The notes: generated by a model from the sequence alone, not told the origin. 64,000 nt of DNA from Epiperipatus broadwayi (GCA_028023455.1 JAQFVV010012573.1:124001-188000), one strand, 5' to 3'. Counted from the first letter of the stretch, positions 1-11,914 are shown. Numbers and translations are program-made.

Positions 1-1631
1 AAAATACAAAAAAACCCTGGGCATTTTGCTTCTGTGGATTGTATAAAAAAAAAAAATACTATTCAGTGTGGTAAGCTTACCAGGTTTGTTAAAGTTAATC
101 CCAGGAAATAAAGTTGATTTTTTTTATATATATAAACAGTTAACAATTTTTTTATATACACTTATAAATGTATTATCAATTTATTTTATTTTTTGCCATT
201 GTAGTTTATAGAAACATATATGTGTATTCTCTTTTTGTATTTATTAAGTGTATTTGCATTTCAACAATGGACATTCATAGAGTTACTTAAATATTCAATA
301 TCCTAATTTAGAATTGTTTACTTAGGTATAGTATAAACACAGATATGTATATGCAAATGAGTTGAAAGAAGGGTTGCTTCAGATTTTATTTTTTATAGCA
401 GATAGATCTTCATTTTACTAGATTTAAAAGACTACAGATATTCAAATTGAACTCTACTGTATTTTATTTGGTGTTATCTTTCGGTCACTATTGAGTGATA
501 TTGTAAACAATAAATGTACAATCATAATTATTGTTCAAAATCTATGATCTGGTATTCAGTTATCTCTCTGCCTCACTCCACACAAATATAAATTATTACT
601 AACATTGTTGTTTGTTTTTATTATATACCACTCGTTCTAAGATTTAGAGTAGAGTACTGAGCTTGTATTTGGGATTACAATATCAGGAAGTATAATTTTG
701 AAAGAAATTGGTGCTTAAGACTGATTTTATTCAGAACTTATAAATATGCACTGAAAAATGTATGCTTTGCTAATCCTTACAAGGAAAGATATGAAGAAAG
801 GAACACCAGGAAATACAATTATTTATTATTAATTTGGTCCCTTTTTATGAATAATATAGTTGGACTAATATTACATGAAATAGAGCATATATTGTAATTC
901 ATGTATATCACATGTGAGACCTGTTGTAGACATGTGAAGTTAAGTAGAGAATGAATATGGGGTTCGGGTACAATATAAAATCATTTAAAATTACAAACTT
1001 TATTTTGGAATGAATTTTCTTCACATTTAAAAACTTTCTAGTACAATATTTTATTATACCATTTTTATATTTTGTCTGTGTATTTTATTTAAATTAACAT
1101 TTATAATTTATCTATTAATGATGGTATATTTAACATATTGATTAAAATCTTTTAATAAAATTGTTTAGTTTGTAAGATTAAAAATGAGAGCAAGGTTGGT
1201 GATACAATTCCAAATAATTTTTGTTTAAATTAACTATTATATAAAAAAAATCAGCTAGCTTCAGAAATTGCCTATAGTGAGAAATAATAATTTCATGTTG
1301 TTATTATTCTAAATAAGTTAAAACATAATCTAAATTAAGGGGAAATCAAATTTACATATATTTAGATTAAATATAAAAAGGAGAAAAGCCAAATATCTGG
1401 CTTGATTGCTTATTAAAGCTGGAGCATGGGATCGATGTGTCTGTATTATAAATATAATTAAAATATAGTAAAATTTGTTAGTTCCATTTTGGTACTACAT
1501 ATAGTGTATATATACAGAAATAGTTTAAAAGATTTGAAATGTATTTAAAATTTTTCATGCATCATAAGTTCGATATATATATTATTCAGCAGCATAGAGT
1601 TTTCATTACTTAAACTTATAAAAATTTTGGT
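1..1631. other. AT-rich non-coding DNA, presumed PEX5 intron
   Basis: I see no exon, RNA gene or recognisable transposon here. The next PEX5 exon expected in the minus-strand direction (the segment after the DPDVQ motif, which begins CGLGVLFNLS in human PEX5) is not visible left of 4183, so this stretch is probably intron continuing off the left edge. Confidence 0.5.
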
Positions 1632-1772
1632 ATGATTAATATGGTAGTTGCCACACGCCACATGATGGCATTGTTGCTAGACAAAAACAATTTAATAAAA
1701 CTTTTCCAGGCGCGCGATTCAATATAACATTTTCTACTGTATAAGATGGCACTACTATATGGAGAGTTTTGC
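1632..1772. repeat. Broken fragment of the family A hammerhead repeat
   Basis: A short degraded stretch has CACATGATGG near 1660 and, at about 1744-1772, the family A end motif (GGCACTACT followed by ATGGAGAGTTTTGC). In other family A copies these two motifs mark the two ends of the element. The minisatellite that starts near 1716 splits them here. No hammerhead core remains. Confidence 0.45.
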
Positions 1773-2180
1773 TTTGTTTTGAATTTTCTACTGTAATTTT
1801 AGTTTTTTTTAAAGTAAAAGTAAGATTTTTTTAAAAATCTGTCTCTATTCAATATAACATTTTCTTGCGTAATTTTACTTTTTTTAAGTAAAAATAACCT
1901 TTTTGTTTAAAATCTGGCGTGATTCAATATTACATTTTCTAGCGTAATTTAAATTTTAACATTATCTAGCATAATTTGCTTTTTTTAAGTAAAACTAACC
2001 TTTTTTAAAAAATCTGTCTCTATTCAGTATAACATTTTCTAGTGCAATTTAAATTTTTTTAAATAAAAATAACATTTTTTTAAAATTCAAAGTAATCTTT
2101 TTTTAAAAAAACTGTTTTTAATTTTACTCCTTTTAACTAAAAGTAACCTTTTTTAAAACAAACCTGCTTTTAATTTTTAG
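1716..2180. repeat. Irregular minisatellite
   Basis: The motif ATTCAATATAACATTTTCT recurs near 1718, 1848, 1921 (as ATTCAATATTACATTTTCT) and 2024 (as ATTCAGTATAACATTTTCT). Each is followed by a GCGTAATTT-like block, a T-rich run, AAGTAAAA and AACCTTTTT. Spacing is uneven (about 130, 74 and 102 bp), so this is a tandem array with internal deletions. It lies inside a family A fragment. Confidence 0.6.
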
Positions 2181-4182
2181 TTTTTTAAATACATCTTGAC
2201 CGCGATTGTATTTGAATTTACTCCAAACAAATGACACAAAAATGTTTTTAAATTTGTTTTAACTTTGCCAAAATTTTGTCTCCGAAAGATTACAACAAAT
2301 AACAGAAAAATGTTTCAACTTGTTTAATGATGCCTTTTGCCATTTATTGATTTATTTATCTAGTAAACAAACAAAACCTCCTCCACCAACCATTTTATAA
2401 TTCTCAAATATAAACCTCACGAATGACGTGACTTCACCAGATAGCTTTTGAAAATGTTTGTAGACTGCACCCTTTCCCAAATTTTGACAACATCTCTTGT
2501 GATTATTGCTTGCAATGTTAAAGTTTAAAATAACTAATACCACATACATTGAAATGAGTCAAAAAATTAAAAAATAAAAATTTGTAGAGTTATTTCAAAT
2601 TAAAATTTACAATCCCAAAATAAAACGAATATCGTAAATGTTAAATTGAGAGATTTTCGTAGAAACTGCTAAGCATGTTGTAGGTGTCAAAGAGTGATTT
2701 TGCGAAACACAATGGTCGCAAAAACAACTCGCATTTACGGTATATATGTTTACTTTATAATATTACTAGAGAGCATATATATATATATATGTAGGCCTAG
2801 TAAACGGCATTTTGCTGTGCTTTTACATAAGTACAATGCCGTCAAGCGGCGTGCGGTTTCTAATCGATTAGTACCATTAATATTTGCCAATTGTTATGAA
2901 TTTAAAATATTTCTAAAATTTGATTGTGTATGCATTTTGTTGTTGAATTACTCAGAAAATGATTAATGCCAGTAGAGCGATAAAATGCATATTATGAATG
3001 CTAAGACATTAAAATCCTATAATAATGATCATAAGTTACTTGAGTATAATCATGCTGAATTTGATTGCTTTAAGATTGACATGTGAAATATTTGCATGCA
3101 CATTGATGGCTTAATTTTAATGAGTATAACCACCAGCTTTAGGGTTAATTAAATAGATTAATGAAAAATTGAAATTATAAATTTGTGAATATCAAATTAT
3201 CAAAAAGTTATTGATTAAAATATTTATAATACATTTAGGTTAGCTGGTAGTATAATTGAATTGATGATGAATAAATATGACTTATAGTATCAAATTAAAT
3301 TGAAAATAAATGAAACTTTTTAATCTATTTAGTCTAGAATTTGCTTTTTAATTGTTACCAGATCAATGATACAATTATGTATAACAGTCACAGTCTCATT
3401 TTAGGTTTGGTAATTCTCCGTGATCTAGCAGTCTGTATGATTTATGGTTGGATATCTCCACCAATAAATTTCAATTTTCTATAAGAATTAGTATATGGAA
3501 CATCTAGTGAGGCCAGATTTTAGGTAATATAAAAAAAAAATACACGATAGATTTAGTGGCGCCCTCTGGTGACTGATGTCCTCAATATCTGCAATCTCTT
3601 TTGTCCATTACAATGCATATAGTATACCTTAATTTGTAGTGCTAAATTTTTTTGCAATACTTTTTAGTTATCCAATAATTTTTCTACTTGCTAAAAATGC
3701 ATAAAGTTTCTGCCTTTTTAGTAATTTTAGGGACTAATTTTGCTTTGATAAATTGCTTTTCAGTTCTCTTGGATTGGCTTATATAGAAATACTGTAAAAA
3801 AAATTTTCTTTAATTGGTTTAATTTTTATTAATAATCTTTTTAAAAACGACTTTATTTTATTAGTTATTTAATTTATTAACATATATATATTGAATGTTA
3901 AAAATTTTCATATTATTTATTTCATCCTTTCTTTGACAATAAAACACCTCTTAAATATCTTCATCCTGGAAGTATAATTACATTTTGATTTCTATTTACA
4001 ACTTTTAATGTGATTAATTATTTTACAGATTTTCTATCAAATATATATAAAGCTGTGTTTCCCTCATTATGGCATAAATTTAATGACACCATATTCTAAA
4101 TTATAAAAATATCTGTATAAGAAAGAGACAGAAATACTTATCAAAAATAACTAAAAACAAAACTAAAATATAAATTATTTAC
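2181..4182. other. AT-rich non-coding DNA
   Basis: No exon or mobile element is recognised. A short TA repeat sits near 2771-2789. Short open frames here are what a sequence of this composition gives by chance, and none has a recognisable domain. Confidence 0.5.
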
Positions 4183-4261
4183 CTGTACATCAGGATCAGG
4201 GCTTTGAGGTCGTTGCCTAGCAGCCATAATATAGCAGTTTTGCACTTCATTTAATGAATCA
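4183..4261 (-). CDS. PEX5: PEX5 internal exon (TPR domain, segment ending DPDVQ)
   Basis: PEX5 is the soluble receptor that binds C-terminal PTS1 signals in the cytosol and delivers cargo to the peroxisomal import complex. This 79-nt exon has a poly-T tract plus AAG acceptor (4262 upward) and a CAG/GTAAAT donor (4182 downward). It encodes one split codon base plus 26 residues, DSLNEVQNCYIMAARQRPQS then PDPDVQ. The ending corresponds to the human PEX5 stretch around AAVRLDPTSIDPDVQ, just before the CGLGVLFNL helix. The split codon joins in phase with the exon at 34975-35163 (AG + T gives Ser), giving SLLSSDSLNEV beside human SLLSDSLFLEV. No further 3' exon is visible in the window. Seen: splice sites and phase. 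Known: family alignment from memory. Confidence 0.88.
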
Positions 4262-5252
4262 CTTAAAAAAAAATCATTAAGCAACAATCAATATTCATAT
4301 ATAGATAAATTAAGAAAAAAAAAGCAAATACATAAAAAACACAATAATTTAAAAATGAATTAAAGAATTAATTAAATTGATTAATTTCACATTTAAATAT
4401 TTTCCCATAGCAAAGTTGTTTAGACTACTAATAGTTGAAAATTTTAATAAGTGAATGAAAAAATCGCCAAAGCCTCATCCCTCAATATGGAATACCAGTA
4501 CATCACTAATTTAATCTGATGCTTGGTAGATTCTATTCTATTAGTAATTAAAATATCATTTGGAATAAGTTCTAGTCTCTTTAGAATTCTAACTTAAAAA
4601 TTTCATGACAACAGCAAAAACAAAGCAATACAATAATAATAACAAAAACAAAAGATACACATGAATTGAGATCTTTGTAATTTTAATAAAGTAATATAGA
4701 TGATGTGATTAAAACAGTATGATTTTTTCTTTCCGCCATCTAAATTAATTTTCCTTTACTAATATCAATTAATACTTCAATAATTGGAGATAATAAATTC
4801 AGCACTTGTTTTTTTTGGAAGTAATACAATTTTCTTCTTCTTCCTCCTTTCTTTTTGTATTGATTTCTAAATTTACATATGATATCATTTCCAACTTTCT
4901 TATACACTTAACAATACTATTTTTTACACCAAAACTTTACTCTTACAGTTTCGACTGTCATGCAGTCATTATCAGAGCTACAATATCCAAATATATAATC
5001 ATACAATGAATACATTATATTTTATAAATAATCAATAACATACATCTTCGCCTGACCATTATAAATAATCATTTTCCATTCTATTATTCTAATCTTAATT
5101 AATTTTATTTTCTTATTTATAGTATTTTATTATTAAATTATTCTAAAACAATTTTATTATAATTTTAAAACTTTAATCTTTAAACTTTACTATTTAATCT
5201 ATCATTTTATTATTATCTTTTTAATTATATTTTCTTAATTACTTCTAAACTT

Positions 5253-5264
5253 GGGGGGGGGGGG
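5253..5264. repeat. Poly-G tract
   Basis: Twelve consecutive G residues, striking in DNA this AT-rich. It could be a real homopolymer or could include assembly length error. Confidence 0.9.
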
Positions 5265-5924
5265 TAAAGACAATAATTTTATGAATAAATATAGTTATTA
5301 TTATTAATAATAGTTTGAATATAAAAAGGTTTAAAAATAAAGTTGAAAAAAATAATGATAGAGGGAGTTGTAAAAAAGTACACCAGGGTCTCGTTTTATG
5401 TGGTAGATAGGTTCCTCAGAAAACGCACACAAAAGAAATCGCACAAAAATAGACTTAACTTACCTTGAAAAATGGGGGATAGATTACCGTAATTTTCAAA
5501 AATCGCATAAAAGCAAAGCAACAACGTAAAATTACTTTAAAATTCACACACACAAAAAAAATAATAAAATAACGAAATAAAATGACTAATAAAAAATTTC
5601 AAATTTGAAAATTGATACAAAACAAACTTTTTTTTACTTATTTATTAACTACAGTATTTAATTTTATTCAAAACAATATATTTTTATGCGTAATTTACAG
5701 TATTATTCATTTTTTCATACATGTAGAGTATTTTAATTATTATTGCTATTTGACAATAAGTAAGTTCGTTTGTAAACTAGTAAGACATCAAATTCATCAT
5801 GTGATGTGATGTACTGTAGCTTTTTCTTAAATGAATTCAAGAATCTCTCAGCAATTATACCAAAAAAAAAAAAACTTGTTAGCTACTTAATTTTACATTC
5901 CAGTCTAATTTTTCCTATATTCTG

Positions 5925-6190
5925 CTACATCCCATTTCCACAACATAATCTTTGTCAACTCTACAGCCTTTATATCTAAATCCCCTTTATCTTTTTCCAA
6001 ACACAACATAAAAACCAATAATCTACTTTCTGTATAATCACTTTTTTCATATTTATTTTTCCATAACTTCATTATATGTGCCTTTCTGTTTTCAAGCATT
6101 TACATTCAATTAACAAATGCCTAATATTTTCTATTCCTTCCTTACATAATTTACAGACTAAATCACCCATATTTTTCCATTTACAAGAGG
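5925..6190 (-). pseudogene. LINE C-terminal zinc-knuckle fragment
   Basis: Read on the minus strand, the sequence gives CKLCKEGIENIRHLLIEC, a CX2CX8HX4C pattern. This is typical of the zinc-binding tail after the reverse transcriptase of non-LTR retrotransposons (zf-RVT type). The frame then shifts into a stretch with NRKAHIMKLWKNKYEKSDYT. It lies inside Tigger copy 1, so it is either a nested insertion or captured DNA. Family assignment below the LINE level is not possible. Confidence 0.55.
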
Positions 6191-6903
6191 AAATACAACT
6201 AGTGCCAACTTCATTTTTTTAATTGCTCTTATCATGAACTTGCCTAAATTAAATGTTTTCCAATCGCTGTTGATCCTTCCAATTGTGCTAAGCTATTTAA
6301 AATTGAAATTTTTGTTTCCAAAAAAATTCATTTTTTTGGGTGTTTTTTTCTTCTCCGTTAGAGTAAAATAAAAGTTTAAAATAAAAATAAGAACTTAGAC
6401 TTACAATAATAAAAAGACACCTACTCATCACTATTGGACAAAATTTAATTAAAACTAACAATTAAAAATTAAATTCTTATTTTTGTCTTTAATGTTCAAT
6501 TCGGTTTAAAAATCAAATTTCATTGTTTTGCGTCACATTAATTTCAGATCACGTTACGTAATTTTTAAATTGTTAATTATAATTAAAAATCCGATTTTAA
6601 TTGTCAAATTTAATTGTGCCCACTGCTATAACTCACCTTTTAAAAATAAACTTGCCACTAAATGATTAATTGATTACGTACTCTTTTAAAAAGCAAAAAT
6701 AGAATGTGATTTAAAATGCAAAAAAACAACATGCATAATATAGGCATCTATAACGTTTGAACAGATTTACATTATAATCTTGTAAAATTTAATGTGTGTA
6801 TATAAAATAGGGAAATCCTGATTTTAAGTGAATTATGAACTTCTTTATTGCATAAAATCTATTACAGTACTATTATAAAGTGCTGAAAATATTGAAATTA
6901 TTA

Positions 6904-7004
6904 GAAGTTGAACTCCAATAATGCGCTATTACTTTAAATATGATGTGTGAGTGTGCGAAATTTATAATATTTAAAGTAATAGCGCATTATCGGAGCTCAA
7001 CTTC
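6904..7004. repeat. Internal hairpin of Tigger copy 1
   Basis: Arms at about 6904-6940 and 6967-7004 are nearly perfect inverted repeats (core AATAATGCGCTATTACTTTA and its complement). The same hairpin lies at 22590-22686 in copy 2, so it belongs to the element rather than to this locus. Confidence 0.75.
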
Positions 7005-7384
7005 TGATCTAATAATTTTTATCATATAAAAGAAAACCGCATACAAAGATATTAAGAAGAAACATGAACTGTATTAACTTCAAAATCGCATTAAATAAAT
7101 CCACATAAAACGAGACCCGGGTGTATAAGAATTTTTGAAAATTTATCAGTTGATTTTTGAAAATAAGATTATAAAGATGAAAATATTTAATAATATAATA
7201 AAAAGGTAATTTATAATGTAATAAAGTTAATAGTTAAATATATAATAAAAATAAAGAAATTTAATTAAAAAAAGATAATTAAAAAGATAATAATAAAATG
7301 AAAGATTAAATAGTAGAGTTTTAAGTTTTAAAATTATAATAAAATTGTTTTAGAATATCGACATTATTAACAAAGAATTAATAA

Positions 7385-7965
7385 GTAATAATTGTCCAGT
7401 TGAACGCATGAACTTTATTCTAGCCTTCCTTACATGGTTAGACAATCACATTTTCACAACTTTTGAGAGTAATTGGTATGATATAAATAATATATTTAAT
7501 AAAAATATCTATAGACTTTAATAAAAAGTTCATTTCTTTACTATTTAAGCCATCAATATATAGATTCATTTATAAAAATAGTCAATTATTGGGTGATACG
7601 AAAGTTGCTTGGAAGAAAGGCCTTGATTTAAATTCATTATTAAATAGTTCAAAGCAATTGATTGATAGTAAATCTAATGCCTGCATAGTTTATAAGATTC
7701 CTTGCAGTTATTGTAAAATTTATATAGATCAAAGTAAATTAAATCTTAATGAGAGATAAAGTTCATAAGAATATAGTTAAAAATAGATATCACAAGTCAT
7801 TGTATATTCACAAACTGAATACAGGTCATAAAATATTATTTGAGAATGCAGAGGTTATCTTTCATGTGAAAAAAATGAATTGAAAAGTCAGAGAAACACT
7901 GATGATAATTGAGGCCAATCAATCTCACGAAGACATCCTTTGATATTAGAGATAGTTGTTTTATG
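7385..7965 (+). pseudogene. Penelope-like element relic with GIY-YIG endonuclease
   Basis: A frame from about 7600 to 7755 reads KKGLDLNSLLNSSKQLIDSK then ACIVYKIPCSYCKIYIDQS. After a frame change comes SLYIHKLNTGHKILFENAEV with IFHVKK (about 7797-7880). The VYKIPC...C..YI block followed by a hydrophobic HxLNTGHK...F..A.I segment is the usual layout of the GIY-YIG endonuclease at the C-terminus of Penelope-like retroelements. Stops and frameshifts break it, and the reverse transcriptase is not recognisable upstream. The boundaries are soft. Confidence 0.7.
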
Positions 7966-8639
7966 AAGTGAATTATGGGAAGATTATTTCTATTTTGTAA
8001 AAAAAAAAAAAAATTGTTTGTATCTAGCTGAATTTCACTTGAGGTCTATTTATTAATAGATAAAGCCATGATAGTGAGAAAACTTTAGTAATTTTTTTTT
8101 AGCTAGAATTTTAATGTTATATGATTTTCTATTTTATTAACAACTTTTGTTAATTAAAAACTAAAAATATTTAATATCTATGTATTTGTCAAACACATAA
8201 ATCAAAAATATACTTATCCATCTATAAACACTAATGTGTTATATATCTTATAGAGACTAAAACATATTACATTATTAATATTATTAAAATATTCAAGACT
8301 TTAAATTATTTTAATTTATATTTTTAATTTTCTAAAATATTCTTTTTAAATCTAAAATAATTATTAAATCTTACATTCTGAAATCTCTCTCAAAAATTTC
8401 AAATTACAAACTTTCTTTATACTCTAGAATATTTTTTAAAAAAAACCCTTTTATTATTAAGTTCATTTAATTATAAACTCAATAATACTTTTATTACAAA
8501 TGTATATATTTTATAGTTATTATCATCAAAATGATAAATTTAACAAATATCTATTATTTTTAATTATATATTATATATAATTTTATTTTTCATATACATG
8601 GCACACATTAAAAAATTATTAATTAACCATATTTGAATG
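7966..8639. other. AT-rich non-coding DNA
   Basis: Nothing recognisable beyond homopolymer runs. Confidence 0.5.
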
Positions 8640-9480
8640 GTTCTATTGCTCAGTTCAAAGCCATAAGTGGCAGACCTTGGCATGATTCTAAAATATTTTA
8701 ATTCCAGAGTTTGTCATTTTACTACTGCACCAAGTAACAGGAAATTATCTGCAGACCAATTTATAATCCTAACCCATGTTGTTTAAGAGTAACATTGGAT
8801 TATAGCTGAAATTCCTTTATTAGGAATAATCTCCTTGGAAAGTTGGCTGGCACAATTAGGGATTTATAAGTGAATGGAAGACAATCTTCCTGAGGCTAAA
8901 CCTGGAATTCCCAAACTTCATCTTGATGAACTTCTGATTAAATACAAGAACAGCTTCTTTGGCACTAACATATTCTGCTATTGGACACTATATGAGCCTA
9001 TTTAAAAAAAAGTTTTCACCCTAAACTTATGGATGCTCAAATATTACCATGAAAAATATTACTGGTACCCTCAAGTCTATTCGTCTATAATGGTTTCTCT
9101 TTCTCATATTACTACATGAGATATTAGAAGAGATTGCTTCACAGAAAATGTACAGGAAGCTGTTAAAAAGATCAGACATGCCAAATAGTTTTTCCATCTT
9201 ATAAGACTTGTTATAAATTAACTATTTCACAGATTCAACATTAGTCTGCTAAATTTGATTTTCCTAGATGCAAAGGGATTCTTATCAACAGAATCAGAAC
9301 AACCCATGGCTGTTGCACTCATTCAGTGATCTATGCAAATGTTGATAAACACAAACTGTGAAACACCCAGTTAATGGATTGTGAATCTATGGCTATCATG
9401 GCAAAAGTGAAGAATTTAATAAAGCCAGTAATGAATCTATCTTCTGATAAAAATCTCTACAGATTTCTTATATGACATTT
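8640..9480. other. Unassigned block of more balanced base composition
   Basis: This roughly 840-bp block is visibly less AT-rich than its flanks. Plus-strand frames give protein-like fragments broken by stops, such as LHLDELLIKYKNSFFGTNIF and FTENVQEAVKKIRHAK. It may be a decayed retrotransposon or processed pseudogene. I cannot name the family. Confidence 0.3.
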
Positions 9481-11065
9481 TGTTAATAGTTAAGCTATCT
9501 AAAAAAATCCATATATTAAACAAAAAAAGTTAACCATATAAACAATTAGTTTCAGAATCAATATTTAGTTTTGGATTGTAGTTTCTATTATTTTCCTTTC
9601 TGTTTTATTTTAAACAAAACTCATTTTAATATCATTCTCATTAAATATATATTCTGTCTTTGTTGAATTTTTAAAATCAATTTTTATGTTATTTAAATAT
9701 TGTTATAATAGAATTCTTAATTTCTTCTACATATACATTTATCAAATTTCCTTGCTTACATTTACTATATTTTATTCTTAAATACCATTATAATCCTTTT
9801 TGTTTTTATTAGCTATTTTTAAGATTTTCCCTGGCAAATTTTGCTTTACTTTGAAGTGGTATTTTCAATTAAATTTGTCAAAAATAATGTTACATAAACA
9901 AAATTTGTACAGTTTGTAAATTATTACTTATACTGCAATCATAACAAATACTTCCAAATGACCCATAAAGATTATAATTTTTAGTTTTCATTTTTACTAA
10001 AAGACGGCAGAAGTTATCAAAAATAAAATTCTATAGTTCAAAGGTTAAAAGGTAAAACATAATTTGCATAAAATGGCATTTGTTCACATTCATGTGTTAA
10101 GCAGAAATAATTGTAAAGATAATTTTATTGTTTGCAGATTCTTTTTTAAAATTTGAAGCAGCATGTTTTTATTTAATAAATATAAAATATATATTTATTA
10201 TTCTAATCATATGCTTTAGAAAAATCGAGGCCTATGTCTGTAAAGAAGAAAAAATACATTATCCTAATTAATTCAAAAAGCTTCATTTTTTTCCATTAAA
10301 TATATTTACAACTTTTCAATTTTTTTCTTCATTTTTTTAAGGTATGTTTAAATGATATTTTTTCTTTAAATAAATTAATAATTTTTTCATTCTGTTAACT
10401 AAATTTGACAAATTAAAATTTTGATTTAATTACAATATTTGTCCAATAAAAAATTAAGTTATTATTTAATTTAGTAATCATTTTATAAGTTTTGTTTATT
10501 ATTCTTATATCATTTACTTTTATAACTATGTATTAAAAATATTATTTATTATAGTTTTTCCATTTTTTAAATATTGTTTTTCATTATTTTAATTGAATAA
10601 TTATTACAGCTAAATTCTTTTATTTTTTAATATCTTCTTTATACAGGTTTTAAAATAATAAAAAACAATATTCAAAAAACGAAATGTATAATAAATAAAA
10701 TTACTAATAAAAGTATTTACATATATAAGTATAAAAACAAATAATATAAGAGTAAGGAACAGAATGAATAAAATTAGTAATAAATTAAATAAAAATAATA
10801 AATGTATTAAACAATCAATATTTAAATAATAAAAGCAAAAAAAGAATTCAATATTTATGAAATAAAATATAATAAATGTAAACAAAAAAAATAATAAATA
10901 CATACATAAGAGAAACAAAAATTTCAATTATAAGATTTAAGCAGCATGAAAATGATAAAAAAAAAATCAATACATATACAAAAATAGGGCATATATTTAA
11001 TGAAAACAAGTTTTATATATAAGGAAATACATCCAAAATTACATATTAATTCTAGAATTAAATTG
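9481..11065. other. AT-rich non-coding DNA
   Basis: Very AT-rich with no element recognised. A run of open frame at 10610-10927 on the minus strand is low-complexity (Phe/Leu/Ile) and is composition, not a gene. Confidence 0.55.
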
Positions 11066-11275
11066 CTTATGGTTAAACCACTAAACATCACATGATCACC
11101 ATCTCATGCTAGCACATAACTGTTATTAGACAGGCAAAACTCTCCATACAGTAGTGCCACCCTGTGCCAACCAGAGTAATCATTGGATGCCAGAAGGCTT
11201 GTGCATAAAATCTCCATCTAGTGTCTACTCAACCAATATCCCTAGACTAGTTTCTGGCTTATTGGCCTTCATAAG

Positions 11276-11332
11276 ATCCAAGGCTCATTATTGATGAAGG
11301 CCACAAGCCAGAAATAGTCTGGGGATAATGGA
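11276..11332 (+). ncRNA. Degenerate hammerhead ribozyme, first unit of A1
   Basis: Outer stem I ATCCAA, core UUGAUGA (one change from CUGAUGA), stem II GGC/GCC with loop CACAA, then GAAA. Stem III is damaged (C lost: GAAAUAGUC), followed by UGGGGAUA. Probably inactive alone. Confidence 0.5.
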
Positions 11333-11722
11333 TGAGTAGGTACTAGATGGGGATTTTATACACAAGCCTTCTGGCATCCATTGACTACTCTGGTTGGGAC
11401 AGGGTGGCACTACTGTATGGAGAGTTTTGCCTGTTTAATAACAGTTATGTGTTAGCATGAGATGGTGATCATGTGACATTTAGTGGTTTAACACCAATCC
11501 TGCCTAATAGGATAGTGGTGGCTATGGTTGTTAAAGAGCCAAAGACAAAAATGTATAGGTGCTGAACTGAGTTCAGACCCATAGGACTATATAAGCTATT
11601 GAGCTTAGATTAAAAATATGATTGTTTTCAATTTCATTCTCATAGTTTTGTAGTTAAGTAGAGATAAAAGGTGGCTACTGGAGGGTTGCATTAGATCCTA
11701 AGATCTAGTGCAGTGCTCTCAG

Positions 11723-11780
11723 ATCCAAGCTCCTCACTGATGAAGGCCACAAGCCAGAAACTAGTTTAGGGATATTGGAT
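11723..11780 (+). ncRNA. Hammerhead ribozyme, type I, family A (best core)
   Basis: Elements in order: outer stem I ATCCAA (11723-11728), inner stem I TCCTCA (11731-11736), CTGATGA (11737-11743), stem II GGC-CACAA-GCC (11745-11755) with an A-A closing mismatch, GAAA (11757-11760), a two-pair stem III made by the palindrome ACTAGT, a GUU cleavage triplet (cut expected after 11766), then TAGGGA and TTGGAT (11775-11780). TTGGAT pairs fully with ATCCAA; the inner helix has one C-A mismatch in this copy. Short palindromic stem III hammerheads are known to cut better as dimers. Self-cleavage is inferred. Confidence 0.65.
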
Positions 11781-11914
11781 GAGTAGGCACTAGATGGGGA
11801 TTTTATGCACAAACCTTCTGGCATCCATTGATTACTCTGGTTGGCACAGCGTGGCACTACTTTATGGAGAGTTTTGCCTGCTTATGGTTACTTCATAATT
11901 TTTCAATATATATG

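Larger units (their letters stand above)
5381..7123 (-). mobile_element. Tigger/pogo-like DNA transposon, copy 1 (degenerate)
   Basis: The ends are inverted repeats beginning CACCAGGGTCTCGTTTTATG and ending CATAAAACGAGACCCGGGTG. They are flanked on both sides by TA (5379-5380 and 7124-7125), the target duplication of Tc1/mariner/pogo elements. It is colinear at both ends with copy 2 at 21464-22738, which keeps a recognisable transposase C-terminus. The middle of this copy is replaced by unrelated sequence including a LINE fragment. Orientation is taken from copy 2. No intact transposase remains. Confidence 0.75.
5130..7368. repeat. Inverted repeat arms flanking Tigger copy 1
   Basis: The segment at about 5130-5245, read on the minus strand, matches the plus strand at about 7258-7368 over more than 100 bp (shared blocks include AAAAAGATAATAATAAAATG and ATTATAATAAAATTGTTTTA). 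The DNA transposon sits between the arms. A palindromic repeat into which the transposon later inserted is the simplest reading. Confidence 0.55.
11066..11890 (+). mobile_element. Family A hammerhead (retrozyme-like) element, copy A1, with 10-bp TSD
   Basis: The exact duplication CTTATGGTTA flanks the element (11066-11075 and 11881-11890). The body has an inverted left arm (about 11076-11270), whose complement follows immediately (to about 11490), then the rest of a tandem unit of about 447 bp, ending at GAGAGTTTTGCCTG. The two plus-strand hammerhead motifs are 447 bp apart. It has no coding capacity. The mix of tandem units, a terminal inverted piece and a 10-bp TSD points to retrotransposition of a concatemeric or circular RNA rather than to a TIR transposon. 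Named by analogy with metazoan retrozymes. Confidence 0.7.

Noticed and set aside
10610-10927. 105-codon open frame on the minus strand
   Set aside because: Almost entirely Phe, Leu, Ile and Tyr from A/T-rich low-complexity DNA; no start context, domain or splice partner.
11076-11490. Reading A1 as an ordinary TIR transposon or MITE
   Set aside because: The inverted arms do not reach the right end, TSD length varies between copies (9, 10, 15 bp) and the units are tandem.
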